64,000 nt of DNA from assembly GCF_023091745.1 (NCBI RefSeq), contig NC_068921.1, positions 10,496,001 to 10,560,000 of the forward strand. Reading direction: 5' to 3'. Numbering within the stretch: the stretch's first letter is position 1; each line of letters begins with the position of its first letter. The notes beneath the pieces are model-generated. The model did no database searches and was not told where the DNA came from. It was given only the letters and a program-made list of their open reading frames with translations. This DNA is from Budorcas taxicolor. Taxonomy: Eukaryota; Chordata; Mammalia; Artiodactyla; Bovidae. Below are positions 46,703 through 59,339 of this stretch, piece after piece. The position numbers were made by a program, and so were the translations under genes.

Positions 46703-46928
46703 CGGGGCTTCCCTGGTGGCTTCGTGGTAAAGAATCTGCCTACTAGTGCAGGGGATGCTGGTAGATGCAGGTTCGATCCATGGTTCAAGACGATCCCCTG
46801 GAGAAGGAAATGGCAGTCCACTCCAGTATTCTTGCCTGGGAAATCCTATGGACAGAAGAGCCTGGCTGGTTACAGTCCATGGGGTCCCCAAAATTTGGAC
46901 ATGACTTAGCAACTAAACAACAACAACT
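46703..46928 (+). mobile_element. Bov-tA SINE with 9-bp duplication
   Basis: ccaaaaata at 46694-46702 and 46929-46937. Full length. Confidence 0.95.
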
Positions 46929-46982
46929 CCAAAAATAAACTGGATTAAATTATTAAGAGTTTTAAATCCTGCTAATTACTAT

Positions 46983-49087
46983 TCAGTTCAGTTCAGTAGC
47001 TCAGTCGTGTCTGACTCTTTGCAACCCCATGAATCACAGCACACCAGGCCTCCCTGTCCATCACCAGCTCCCTGAGTTCACTCAGACTCAAGTCCATTGA
47101 GTCAGCGATGCCATCCAGCCATCTCATCCTCAGTCGTCCCCTTCTCCTCCTGCTCCCAATCCCTCCCAGCATCAGAGTCTTTTCCAATGAGTCAACTCTT
47201 TGCATGAGGTGGCCAAAGTACTGGAGTTTCAGCTTTAGCTTCATTCCTTCCAAAGAAATCCCAGGGCTGATCTCCTTCAGAATGGACCGGTTGGATCTCC
47301 TTGCAGTCCAAGGGACTCTCAAGAGTCTTCTCCAACATCACAGTTCAAAAGCATCAATTCTTCGGCACTCTGCTTTCTTCACAGTCCAACTCTCACATCC
47401 ATACATGACCACTGGAAAAACCATAGCCTTCACTAGGCGGACCTTAGTCGGCAAAGTAATGTCTCTGCTTTTGAATATGCTATCTAGGTTGGTCATAACT
47501 TTTCTTCCAAGGAGTAAGCATCTTTTAATTTCATGGCTGTAGTCACCATCTGCAGTGATTTTGGAGCCCAAAAAAATAAAGCCTGACACTGTTTCTACTG
47601 TTTCCCCATCTATCTCCCATGAAGTGATGGGACTGGATGCCATGATCTTCATTTTCTGAATGTTGAGCTTTAGGCCAACTTTTTCACTCTCCACTTTCAC
47701 TTTCACCAAGAGACTTTTCAGTTCCTCTTCACTTTCTGCCATAAGGGCAGTGTCATCTGCATATCTGAGGTTATTGATATTTCTCCCAACAATCTTGATT
47801 CCAGCTTGTGTTTCTTCCAGTCCAGCATTTCTCATGATGTACTCTGCATATAAGTTAAATAAGCAGGGTGACAATATACAACCTTGACATACTCCTTTTC
47901 TTATTTGGAACCTGTCTGTTGTTCCATGTCCAGTTCTAACTGTTGCTTCCTAACCTGCATACAGATTTCTCAAGAGGCAGGTCAGGTGGTCTGGTATTCC
48001 CATCTCTCTCAGAATTTTCCACAGTTTATTGTGATCCACACAGTCAAAGGCTTTGGCATAGTCAATAAAGCAGAAATAGATGTTTTGGAACTCTCTTGCT
48101 TTTTCCATGATCCAGCAGATGTTGACAATTTGATCTCTGGTTTCTCTGCCTTTCCTAAAACCAGCTTGAACATCAGGAAGTTCACGGTTCATGTATTGCT
48201 GAAGCCTGGCTTGGAGAATTTTGAGCATTCCTTTACTAGCATATGAGATGAGTGCAATTGTGTGGTAGTTTGAGCATTCTTTGGCATTGCCTTTCTTTGG
48301 AATTGGAACGAAAACTGACCTTTTCCAGTCCTGTGGCCATTGCTGAGTTTTCCAAATTTGCTGGCATATTGAGTGCAGCACTTTCACAGCATCATCTTTC
48401 AGGATTTGAAATAGCTCAACTGGAATTCCATCACCTCCACTAGCTTTGTTCGTAGCGATGCTTTCCAAGGCCCACTTGACTTCACATTCCAGGATGCCTG
48501 GCTCTAGATTAGTGATCACACTATCATGATTATCTGGGTCGTGAAGATCTTTTTTGTATAGCTTTTCTGTGTATTCTTGCCACCTCTTCTTAATATCTTC
48601 TGCTTCTGTTAGGTTCATACCATTTCTGTCCTTTATCGAGCCCATCTTTGCATGAAATGTTCCCTTGGTATCTCTAATTTTCTTGAAGAGATCTCTAGTC
48701 TTTCCCATTCTGTTGTTTTCCTCTATTTCTTTGCAATGATCGCTGAAGAAGGCTTTCTTATCTCTTCTTGCTATTCTTTGGAACTCTGCATTCAGATGCT
48801 TATATCTTTCCTTTTCTCCTTTGCTTTTTGCCTCTCTTCTTTTCACAGCTATTTGTAAGGCCTCCCCAGACAGCCATTTTGCTTTTTTGCATTTCTTTTC
48901 CATGGGGATGGCCTCGATCCCTGTCTCCTGCACAATGTCATGAACCTCATTCCATAGTTCATCAGGCACTCTGTCTATCAGATCTAGGCCCTTAAATCTA
49001 TTTCTCACTTTCACTGTATAATCATAAGGGATTTGATTTAGGTCATACTGAATGGTCTAGCAGTTTTCCCTACTTTCTTCAATTTGA
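46983..49087 (-). mobile_element. BovB LINE, best-preserved copy (2.1 kb)
   Basis: It runs from the terminus (ttcagttcagttcagtagct) back to the linker before RT (caatttgag). 5'-truncated, without the endonuclease domain. No clear target duplication was found: left flank ctaattact, right flank taccacat. Confidence 0.95.
46993..49014 (-). pseudogene. BovB reverse transcriptase, one frame with two stops
   Basis: The frames 49014-47950, 47874-47338 and 47322-46993 are all in the same phase, so 674 codons are read through with only two stop codons: TAG at about 47950-47952 (after RNLYAG) and TGA at about 47338-47340 (after RIDAFEL). No frameshift occurs between. Domains in order: linker, RT with DWKRSVFVPIPKKGNA, FIDYAKAFDCVDHNK (palm aspartates), intact YADD at 47752-47763, and the C-terminal region ending GVAKSQTRLSY. 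Upstream of 49014 a one-base deletion near 49049 breaks the frame. Without endonuclease it cannot move by itself. Confidence 0.9.
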
Positions 49088-52000
49088 GTACCACATATTT
49101 TTTAAGTACCTGTCTATATAAGAAACTGTTTTTAATATACCAAATACACTTTAATTCATAAAGCTACAGCATAAACTCGACCTACCATAGAAATATTATT
49201 CTGAGACTCTGAGATTTCTGATTAAATTTGCAGGTAGTTGAAGCTGTAGGTGCGTTGAGACTCCTGCAAAGTAACTACGCAAGTGGAAAGAGGACAAGGG
49301 GGTATTTCCAAAACAAAAGAACCCCTGGAAAAATAACTCTTTAAAAATATATGAAAAGCATTCCAAGCTTATGCACAGACAATGGAATGCTGATTTGGAA
49401 AATATAAGTGTGAGAAAGGACAATGGCAGATCAAAACTCATTAAAATTAAATTAGCTCATTGTGTATCCTTAGCTAAAAGGAAAATGATTCTTTTATAAA
49501 ACCATGTATATTCCTTTTCCCCACTTTACATGCAATAGTCCAGCAAGACACTTCTATACTTCTCAGGTATATTAATGTCTGCTCCTACATTGGTGCATTC
49601 TTTAGGAAAAACAAAAACAAAAACACACACACACACCAAGCTATCCATCCAGCCATCCAGAACATATGAAAAACTTTGAGCCTTTGACCATCAGCCACTA
49701 GGCTGAAACAAAAGGCAGGCAATACTGTCATCATGGTCTCAGTGGGGGTTTTATGTGGAATTCTAATTAACCAACTCTCATTTTCTTTTCAGATATCAAA
49801 AAAAAAAAAAAAATCTGACTAATGTTCCTAAGGAATTTGGAAGGAAAATATGAATTTATATGTGGCATACATTAGAAGGGCCTCCCTGCAGAATTCTCTG
49901 AAGACGATTTGAGCATCTGTTTAAAACATTTCCTTAAGTCCTAAAATTGAAATGCCACTCATCAGAAATCAAACCCCCTGGAAGATATCGACTTACCAAA
50001 CAGAAAAGGGTAGAATTTCAATGTCTTGGGGTGGATCAGAATAAATCGTAGCTGATAATTTTTTGAAGCACAGATTTCCTTTGTAAGTCGCTCCTTTGTG
50101 GCTATCCCCTCATGAACTGCAAGCTCCAGGAAGGACCTGGTAGTATTGGTTTGGTTGTCGCTCTTTCCCAAGAGTTACTGGGGTGGCTAGTACTCAGGAG
50201 GGAGCCAGTGTATGTTTGTGAAGTTTCTCCTGGTAACTTCTTTCTAGACACAGCAAGAAATGGAGGAAATAAACAAGATAGGCAAATCTCAATGGAGGAC
50301 TAGGAGGACTGAAAGAGCAGCAGTAAAGAAAAAGCAGAGAAGCAAATCTTCATTCCTCTGTTATTGCTCCTTAGCTTTTGCCTTTCTCCTCTTTGAAGAA
50401 AATGAAAGCAAAACCAAAAATTAAAAAAAAAAAAGGACCCCCATGATAATAAAGGTAGTAAGAGTGGCCTAAGTTGAGAGAAGGCACAGATCCATTTCCC
50501 AGGTTTCCTTTGATCTTTAATAAAGTATCATATTTGCGTGATTTGGCTTAGGTGTCAACAATCTGCTGGGGAATCTGTGGATTTTGGAAAAATTCATAAG
50601 TAGTCAAACACAATGATGAATATCCGAATGCAGTGTTTATCACTGAGTTGTTTGTCAGGAACCATGCTTTAAAACCTATAACATCTGCTTAAAAATTTGA
50701 AGCCTGTACAGATGTCCACCCATAGGATAAGAAGGTAAATGTAAAACCCAACATAGCCTATACGATGTTTCAATCTTAGGCACCTGTTCATTTGGAAAAC
50801 ATCTGCGGCAATCAGCATGGGTAAAACACAGAAGCCCCAAAGCCTCCCAGAAAGGCTGGTGCCTGTTCCTGCCTGTGAATTATTCCGAGCCAGGATCTTG
50901 ATGTTAACATGCTTTCTCCAGTTTTGGTAATTACTAGGCTGCGTAAAGCCTGTTTTCACACGGGAATACAATTACCATAGGTAATTGCATATAAGCAAAT
51001 ATCTACCCTTCCATTGGATAGTCACAGCATCATCCATGTTCCCAACACCAAATTCTCTTTGTTGGGATACACTTGACATGTCATCGTTGATGTAATTAGC
51101 ATGCCTAGGGCTTTTAAAAAATGTATAAATGCATCAGATTTTCACTAGAGACTTTTGTTCTTGTCAAAGTATCCACCATAACAACCTGTGAATTACAATG
51201 GAAGGTAATTGGAACACAGTGTTCAATAGGAAAATGTTGAAATAGAGAGCTATGTCTCTACAGCATTAACTAGGGAGACAGATGCAGACAGATTTCCAAG
51301 CTCTCATGCATTTCTTGAGTTTCTGTTCACTCTGTAACTAAAGAAGTTCAAGAGCATGAGCCTGAACTCGTCATAGTGCAATGATGGCACAAACACATAA
51401 AAAGCAAGGAGCGTTCCACATAATTCAGACAAAGCAATTCAAAGCACAATACAGGATTCAGAGGATTTCAATGCTCACTTGTCTGCAATGAAAGCAGAAA
51501 GAGCAATATCAATGTCATTTATTTATTTGCATCAGTATCCAAACACTGCAAATGCACCTCCCCAAATACAATGATACAATAGGACCTTTTAAAAGCAACT
51601 TCAGAACTCCAAGACAAAAAGAAGAAAAATCAAATGAGGTCAGATGTGAAATCAACACACAGAAGGCACATCATGAAGTCTAACTATGGCCTGAGCTTGG
51701 CAATAACACAAAGGCAATGCAGGATACCCTTGCCCAGAAGCACAGCAATTTCTGGTAAGCAGGTGGATGGCTACCAAATTAATTCTATCTGCTTTAGAAA
51801 GGCACCTTGTGATTTATATTCTCCACTGGATTTACTTTCCCAGTAAAAGGAGACTAGTGTTATTCAAATTTTGGATTACCTAATAATATGCTATAAAATC
51901 AAGTTTTGGGTTGTGACCAACAACTGTTTTTAGAACAGAAATTATTAAAATGGATTACACATTGGATAATTATTGTTTCATGGCATTTTTGTTTTAATTA

Positions 52001-52537
52001 TGCATATATATGTATGGACAGTCTTATGGAAGTTTTTCATTTCTTCCTTATTATGGGTTAATGAAAATGTTGAAAGCCCCTGAGCTGGTCTGATGAATTC
52101 TCTTCTCCTTTCACTGAGCAACAATAGGAAAACAGCGATGAAAAATCCACAGAACTGAGACGAGGGAGTGAGGTCTATGCTTCTGAGTCTTGCTCAGTGA
52201 GGAAGGCAGCTCTATGTAGAGGAGGCAGGTTCTCTGGAGGGTTCTGAAGGAGGCTTCATAGCTGTAGTGAGTCCCAAAAGACAATTACCTTCAACTGCTC
52301 TCTTGCTATTACTTTTGGTGAATTTTAATTAGTCATATAAGGAAGAGAAGATAATAGATATTAAAATTATTTTAAAATCACAAGTCAGTGATAATACTGA
52401 CACCTCAGAGCCCAGGTCAGGAGAACCTGGAACTGGTTAACTGCTCACCTCCAACCCTCCCAGGCACAATCAGCTCCCCGTAAACAATTCTCCACACTTT
52501 CACTGGGACCCTGAAAACATCCTTTTATGCACATGCA
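49088..52537. other. 3.4-kb repeat-poor stretch
   Basis: The longest segment without a recognised element, apart from a short CA tract (49624-49637) and A-runs (49798-49812, 50425-50434). A fragment near 50110-50160 faintly resembles an L2 3' end. Short frames (63-100 codons) show no domain. Confidence 0.4.
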
Positions 52538-52665
52538 TCTCCCTCACTAGACTGAGAACCTTCAAAGACAGGCACTGTGCTTTTCCAGCAGCAGGCACAC
52601 TGCCTGGCACTTTGTAAACACTCAAAGCATATTTGTTGAGGGTATGAAGGTTTGAATGAGTCATC
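52538..52665 (+). mobile_element. L2 LINE 3' end fossil
   Basis: tccctcactagactgagaac, ggcactgtgc, cactgcctggcac and catatttgttgagg follow the well-known L2 end in order. Confidence 0.75.
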
Positions 52666-52744
52666 AGATAGTCATGGTCACTCCTATATTTGTTTTCAGA
52701 GTGAAAAATCCCTGGGGATGGGTGAGAGGAAGGGATAGTTAGGG

Positions 52745-55025
52745 AGCTTGGGGTTGACATGTACATGTAGCTGTATTTAAAATGGATAACCAACAAGGAT
52801 GACCTAAATCAAATCCCTTATGATTATACAGTGGAAGTGACAAATAGATTTAAGGGATTAGATCTGATAGAGTGCCTGAAGAACTATGGATGGAGGTTCG
52901 TGACATTGTAGAGGAGGCAGGGATCAAGACTATCCCCAAGAAAAAGAAATGCAAAAAGGCAAAATGGTTGTCTGAGGAGACCTTACAAATAGCTGAGAAA
53001 AGAAGAGAAGGTAAAGGCAAAGGAGAAAAGGAAAGATATACCTATTTGAATGCAGAGTTCCAAAGAATAGGAAAGAGAGAGAAGAAAACCTTCCTCAGTG
53101 ATCAATGCAAAAAAAAAAAAAATAGGGGAAAACAACAGAATGGGAAAGACTAGAGATCTCTTCAAGAAAATTAGAGATACCAAGGGAACATTTCATGCAA
53201 AGATGGGCACAATAAAGGACAGAAATGGTATGGACCTAACAAAAGAAGATATTAAGAAGAGGTGGCAAGAATATACAGAAGAACTGTACAAAAAGAGATC
53301 GTCATTACCCAGAAAACCATGATGGTATGATCACTCACCTAGAGCCAGACATCCTGGAATGTGAAGTCAAGTGGGCCTTAGGAAGCATCACTATGAACAA
53401 AGCTAATGGAGGTGATGGAATTCCAGTTGAACTATTTCAAATCCTAAAAGATGATGCTGTGAAAGTGCTGCACTCAATATGCCAGCAAATTTGGAAAACT
53501 CAGCAGTGGCCACAGGACTGGAAAAGGTCAGTTTTCATTCCAATCCCAAAGAAGGACAATGCCAAAGAATGCTCAAACTACCACACAATTGCACTCATCT
53601 TACATGCTAGCAAAGTAATGCTCAAAATTCTCCAAGCCAGGCTTCAACAATATGTGAATCATGAACTTCCAGATGTTCAAGCTGGATTTGGAAAAGGCAG
53701 AACTAGAGATCAAATTGCCAACATCTGTTGGATCATCAAAAGAGCAAGCGAGTTCCAGAAAATCATCTACTTCTGCATTACTGATTACACCAAAGCCTTT
53801 GACTGTGTGGATCACAACAAACTGGAAAATTCTTCAAGAGATGAGAATACCAGACCACCTTACCTGCCTCCTGAGAAATCTGTATGCAGGTCAAGAAGCA
53901 ACAGTTAGAACCAGACATGGAACAACAGACTGGTTCCAAATTGGGAAAGGAGTACATCAAGGCTGTATATTGTCACCCTGCTTATTTAACTTATATGCAG
54001 AGTACATGATGCGAAATTCAGGGCTGGATGAAACACAAGCTGGAATCAAGATTGTTGGGAGAAATATCAATAACCTCAGATATGCAGATGATACCACCCT
54101 TATGGCAGAAAGTCAAGAAGAACTAAAGAGCCTCAATGAAAGTGAAAGAAGAGAGTGAAAAAGCTGGCTTAAAACTCAACATTTGGAAAACTAAGATCAT
54201 GGCATCTGGTCCTAACACTTCATGGCAAACAGATGGGGAAACAGTGAGATACTTTATTTTGGGGGGCTCCCAAATCATTGCAGATGGTGACTGCAGCCAT
54301 AAAATTAAAAGACTCTTGCTCCTTGAAAGAAAAGTTATGACCAGCCTAGACAGCATATTAAAAAGCAGAGACATTACTTTGCCAACAAAGGTCTGTCTAG
54401 TCAAAGCTATGGTTTTTCCAGTAGTCACGTATGGATGTGAGAGTTGGACTATAAAGAAAGCTAAGCACCAAAGAATCGGTGCTTTTGAATTGTGGTGTTG
54501 GAGAAGACTCTTGAGAGTCCCTTGGACTGCAAGGAGAACCTACCAGTCCATCCTAAAGGAAATCAGTACTGGATATTCATTGGAAGGACTGTTGCTGAAG
54601 CTGAACTCCAATACTTTGGCCACCTGATGTGAAGAACCAACTCATTTGAAAAGACCCTATTACTGGGAAAGACTGAAGGCAGGAGGAGAAGGGGACCACA
54701 GAGAATGAGATGGTTGGATGGCATCACTGACTCAATGGACATGAGTTTGAGCAAGCTCCGGGAGCTGGTGATGGACAGGGAATCCTGGTGTGCTGCAGTC
54801 CATGGGGTCGCAGAGTCGGACACGACAAAGCAACTGATCTGAACTCAACCAACAAGGATGTACTATAAAGCACAGGGAACTCTGATCAATATTGTGTAAC
54901 CTAAGTGGGAGACAAATTTGAAAAAGAACATTTACGTGTATATGTATAACTGAATCACTTTTCTGTACACCTAAAACTAACACAAAGTTGCTCACTAACG
55001 ATATACTCCAAGATAAAAAGTTTTT
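52745..55025 (+). mobile_element. L1 3' UTR, split by BovB
   Basis: Left part ggttgacatgtacatgtagc to aaggatg; right part tactataaagcacagggaac, ataactgaatcacttttctg and tacacctaaaactaacacaa. Together they form one L1 3' end with the 2-kb BovB between. Confidence 0.82.
52802..54846 (+). mobile_element. BovB LINE with perfect 14-bp duplication
   Basis: aaccaacaaggatg at 52788-52801 and 54847-54860. It starts in the linker (acctaaatcaaatccctt) and ends gcaactgatctgaactc. YADD codons at 54081-54092 (LRYADDTTLMAES). The 193-codon frame at 53327-53908 covers the first RT part; frameshifts near 53825 and 54135 and an A13 expansion at 53107-53121 break the frame. GVHQGCILSPCLFNLYAEY is intact. Confidence 0.96.
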
Positions 55026-55441
55026 TTAAAAAGATGAGAAATCCCTGATATTCTGATTCTGTAATACTTTCAGAATTGAAAGAGAAAGGGAGCTTTCATA
55101 TTAATTTCATCTCTCCTAATTTTTAAAATTTATTATTTATGCTAATCAAGGATGGCAGACGAGTTTCAAGTCACAGGCTAACATTTGGGGACTTGCAGCA
55201 GCTCCCTGAACTGCCAAGAGAGAAAGGATTCCAAGGTTGGTTGGCCCAGGACCAAGCTGGAGGAAGTGAAGGGATGACAACGGCCCACGTGCCACATATT
55301 TGCCATTTCCAAATACCTACTCAGAAGACCCAAGTATTCATCTGTAACAGGTACTGCAAACTGGTTTTGTTTAAAGTAGCACTTCTAATTTTCCAAGTTC
55401 CTCCCAGGAAACAGTTGATTAAAAGGAGCTTGGGAATAAGC
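55026..55441. other. Unrecognised sequence
   Basis: No element identified. Confidence 0.4.
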
Positions 55442-55622
55442 CAGGTGGCAAGTGGTAAAGAATCCGTCTGCCAGTGAAGGAGACACAGGAGACCCAAATT
55501 CGATGCATAGGTCAGGAAGATCCCCTCGAGGAGGACATGGCAACCCACTCCCATATGCTTGTCTGGAGAATCCCATAGAGAGAAGAGCCTGGCGGGCTTC
55601 AGTCCACAACTGAGCATGCGCA
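55442..55622 (+). mobile_element. Bov-tA SINE, 3' module deleted
   Basis: Head and middle are clear (ggtcaggaagatcccctcga), but the end is short: cttcagtccacaactgagca lacks the catggggtcgcaaagagtc block. Confidence 0.85.
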
Positions 55623-57014
55623 CGGACGCAATAGTAACGTCGTGATTGCCTCACTCCAGTTTCAGTATTGACCCTAATAGACGGTACAAACCCAAGGCGG
55701 GAGAGATGAGTGTGGAATTTGTTAAACACACAACCTCTTCTCCTCGGCATGGGATAGAGGAACAGAAAGAGCAGCCATATATAACCCCTGAAACAGGAAT
55801 TTCATAATTGCTACTTAACAGCACTTTTTAAAAATGAAATGAGCAGCTGGGATAGTTTATAAGAGACTTGGCAAAACTTTTCAGTGTTTGTTATTTCTTG
55901 ATGGGCAGCCACCCCTCTATCTCCTCCACGATCTACAGGGTTGAAACAGGGTAACAGGCGATCTTAAATGCTCCACAAGATATACATTTCAAAGAGGGTC
56001 TTTTGTTTTGCTTCATTTTTCTTAGATCCATGTTTATATCCAAGCTCTCTGTGAAGTAGAAAGCAATGCACTCTAGAGGAAATTGTTTGCAAACCAAAGA
56101 GAGAATTCAAAATTACGGGTCAGAGGCATTTGCTTGCAGTTATAATGAAAATTCATGGTTAGATTTCAGAACACTGCTTGATCATTAAAGCACCGTTTGT
56201 GGTGTGTTAGCTGAGAATGGACTCTTCATCTCATGCATACCTCCAAGAAGTTTTGAACAAAGGTAAGTTGGCAACATTCGAAGGAGTCCTGCTAGTGTCC
56301 TCCAGGGTGCAGAGAAGCTTCCAGATAGCAAACAGGCAACAGAAGAAGCCCCACCACCCCACCAGGGGACCCAGCTACGTTCGGGAGAATACTGCTTCAG
56401 AACATCATCGTTCCCAAGAGACACATTAAAGCCCACATGATGGGAAGAATCCTGCTCTGCAGAGAAGGGACTTCGTGCAGAAAATTTAATGAAATCTTAA
56501 AAAAAAGAGTTGCAAATCCCATTTGGGGTTTCACTTAGTCCTATAAGAACTCTCTACCTGTCTGCATCCTCAGACGGCAAGGCCTGTGTAAAAGCAACAC
56601 ACAGGCAGCAAACCGGAGCTGAGGGAAGGTAAATGGTTCTGGGAAAGAGATGATGGATAAATAAAAGATCTGGGTAGAGCCCATCAGGTAAACACAGGTA
56701 GGGTGGACAGGAAGAGCCGGTAACAATGCAAACATACTAGAGTCGAAAGGACAGAAAGGAGAAGAGATTATAAGGTCAGAGGCAAAATCAAAAGTGAGAC
56801 TGGCAACCCAGAAGGAAAAAAAAAATTTGCACTAAAACAGGCGCTGCCGGAAAAAGGCATTATTTTAAAAAGTACTAAAACATCTGTAAAATGAGAGCCC
56901 AAACTAAAGTGATAAACAGCGGCCACAAAATGAAATTTAAAGGACCATAGTAAATAAATTAAAAACAGGGAAAAAAGAGAGTGTTCATAATTAAAAATCA
57001 AATAAATCGCTCAG
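55623..57014. other. Unrecognised sequence
   Basis: No element or gene identified in about 1.4 kb. Confidence 0.4.
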
Positions 57015-57115
57015 AGTTGGGGTCTTCAGACTTTTCTGGAAAAGGTCTGGTAGTAAGTATGTTAAGCTTTGCAGGCCACACAGCTTCTGTCACAGCTATT
57101 CACCTCTGTTGTAAA
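57015..57115 (+). mobile_element. DNA-transposon-like ancient repeat fragment
   Basis: cttcagacttttctggaaaa, ggtctggtagtaagtatg, aagctttgcaggccacac and ctgtcacagctattcacc match a common old mammalian repeat that I associate with hAT-type MER elements; exact family unknown. Confidence 0.5.
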
Positions 57116-57127
57116 AGATTACATATG

Positions 57128-57247
57128 TAATATATTTTTTTCTTTTTTTTTAATTGGAGGCTAATTACAATATTGTATTGGTTTTGCCATAGATTGGCAT
57201 GAATCCGCCACGGGTGTACATGTGTTCCCCATCCTGAACCCCCCTCC
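57128..57247 (-). mobile_element. Ruminant L1 3' end, minus strand, truncated
   Basis: A T-rich start then aattggaggctaattacaat, ggttttgccatagattggca and gtacatgtgttccccatcct: the complement of the ruminant L1 tail, about 120 bp. Confidence 0.85.
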
Positions 57248-58334
57248 TACCTATATATTAACACTCACAAAGTGTTTAGAACACAGCCTGGCCACACTAA
57301 TTGGCAGTTATTATCAGCAACATCAAGAAACACCCCAATTAAGTTATGGAACTTCAAAGATAAAGAGAAAAAAATTCATTCAGGTACTGAAGCAGAAAAA
57401 GTTACCCAGAGTGGGGGAAATCAGGCTGCCTTCATTCTTTTTCATGGTAATATTTAATTCTAGAAGTCGACAGAACAGTGTCTGTAGCATAGGAAGAAGA
57501 AACGTGTATAACCAAGAGCAGTGCACCCAGCCAAGCTACTCAGGCATGAAAGCAATAGGCAGTATTCTCGAACATGAAAGAACTCTGAGAAGGAGGAATT
57601 TATAATCCCTTTGCTAAAAAATAAAGTAAATAAAAATTTTAAAACTAAATGACAATAAAATCCAACCAACCAAGTGATAAATTAAAAAGCAAACTCAGTA
57701 ATGGAAAAGTCATGGTGAAAGAACTGGTGCTGAGCATTGCTTCCATTTAAATAGAGAACTCAGAATGATTAACAGGGAATCATGTTTGCGGAACAAAATG
57801 TGACGCTACAACGCTGACAAAGAAAAGTAATTTGAAACAAAAATCAGGAGGTAGAGGGAAGGATGGAAAAGTGAAGACAAGAGGAATCCTTATCACTGCA
57901 TCTTTCCCCTATCAAATACTATTTAAAGTTGAAATCTGTAATTTAAGATTATGATTCCAATTTTACAAAAGCTTTCCTACCATTAGTGGGGTGACATCAG
58001 ACTTACTATTTCATAATGATTAGGAACATTGGCAATTCCTTAAGTTTCACTTTAGCTTCTCTTTCTTCTAAAATGAAAATACATTTAAATTATGTGCAGC
58101 ATTTTATACAGAGGAAGATTGCATTATTTAAAAAGTTTTTTTGTTTATCCATTCACCTATGTCTATCTACATTGTATATGTGCAGAAAAAGATGTACAGA
58201 ATGATATTCACTGAATTCTTTTTAGGTGGTTCAATTTAAGGTGATTCTTGATTTTCTCTTTGTATTTTACTCAGTCATATCTTTTAACAAGCAATATGTA
58301 GAACTCCTAGGTGCCCATCAAAATGTTTTCATAT
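57248..58334. other. Unrecognised sequence
   Basis: The 127-codon plus frame at 57222-57605 begins inside the L1 tail and has no known domain. Confidence 0.4.
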
Positions 58335-58720
58335 TTCCTGTCCATAGCCACAGCTAAATCACGTTTGCCAAACTCTCTTGCAACTGTGTGTAACCATGTA
58401 CCTAAGTTCTCTTAGGTAGAATGTGAGCAGAAATAACGTTCAACTTCCACCTGGCATGACCTTTGATTTCTTTCTTCTCTTTCCTGCCTGGTGATCAGAG
58501 GCAACTTAGAAAGCATGTATTGTAGATGGCAGACACATCAGGCCATATCTCTGAAAAAGTATGTGGAACAGAGGCATGGAACAGCCAGAAACACTCACCA
58601 CGGTTGTGTTACATGAGAGAACAAAAAAGCTATTCTTTCAGCCATGCTATTATACATACCATTACAGACCATTTGACTTTTTTGCCTATAGTCAACATAA
58701 GCGTGCATTATTTTATTCAA
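58335..58720 (+). mobile_element. MLT1-type LTR fossil (MaLR)
   Basis: ggtagaatgtgagcagaaat, caacttccacctggcatgac, ctttcctgcctggtgatcag and a later half ending ctattctttcagccatgc follow MLT1 LTR order. Very diverged, borders approximate. Confidence 0.55.
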
Positions 58721-59205
58721 AAAATAAATAATAAGTTCATGATCTAAAAATACAATTAAACTAATCTAATAATAAATAAAATCCAGATGAAACTCCCAGC
58801 ACAGAGTCACAGATTCCAGTTAGCCTGGCAGCAGTGTGAGAACAAACGTGGGAGCTGCGTCATGAGGGACGTTTGGGGGCAGACACTTTCCCAGCTGGAG
58901 ACCTGTGTTCGTGGCACTTAGCGGTCTCATGGATGTTCTGAACTGAATTCATCTTTGAGACTTGTTTTGTTTCCTTTTTAGAAGGAAGTAGTCTGGGTTT
59001 ATGGTGTTTCAGATTATGTGAGACTGTGTTTCCTCTAAATTCAGAAGGACACTGGTTTCTAGTTTGATGATGCTTGCCACTCAGTCAGATATTTCGCTTG
59101 GTTCTATGTAAGCAGTTGGATCCAGATAAATCTATGTTCTCTAAACAATGTTTTGCAATATTTTGAAAATTAATTTTGATGTAGATCCTTTTTGCATGGA
59201 TTAAC
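58721..59205. other. Unrecognised sequence
   Basis: No element identified. Confidence 0.4.
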
Positions 59206-59339
59206 ATTGGAGAAGGAAATGGCAACCCACTCCAGTGTTCTTGCTTGGAGAATCCCAGGGACAGAGGAGCCCGGGGGGCTGCCGTCTATGGGGTCGCACA
59301 GAGTCGGACATGACTGAAGCGACTTAGCAGCAGCAGCAG
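59206..59339 (+). mobile_element. BOV-A2 second monomer with (CAG)n tail
   Basis: ttggagaaggaaatggcaac to gacttagcagcagcagcag, abutting an L1 tail. Confidence 0.88.

Noticed and set aside
36475..49087. The two large minus-strand BovB copies as one segmental duplication
   Set aside because: Their borders, 5' truncation points and flanks differ, so they are independent insertions.
57222..57605. 127-codon plus-strand frame
   Set aside because: It starts within an L1 tail on the opposite strand and has no domain.
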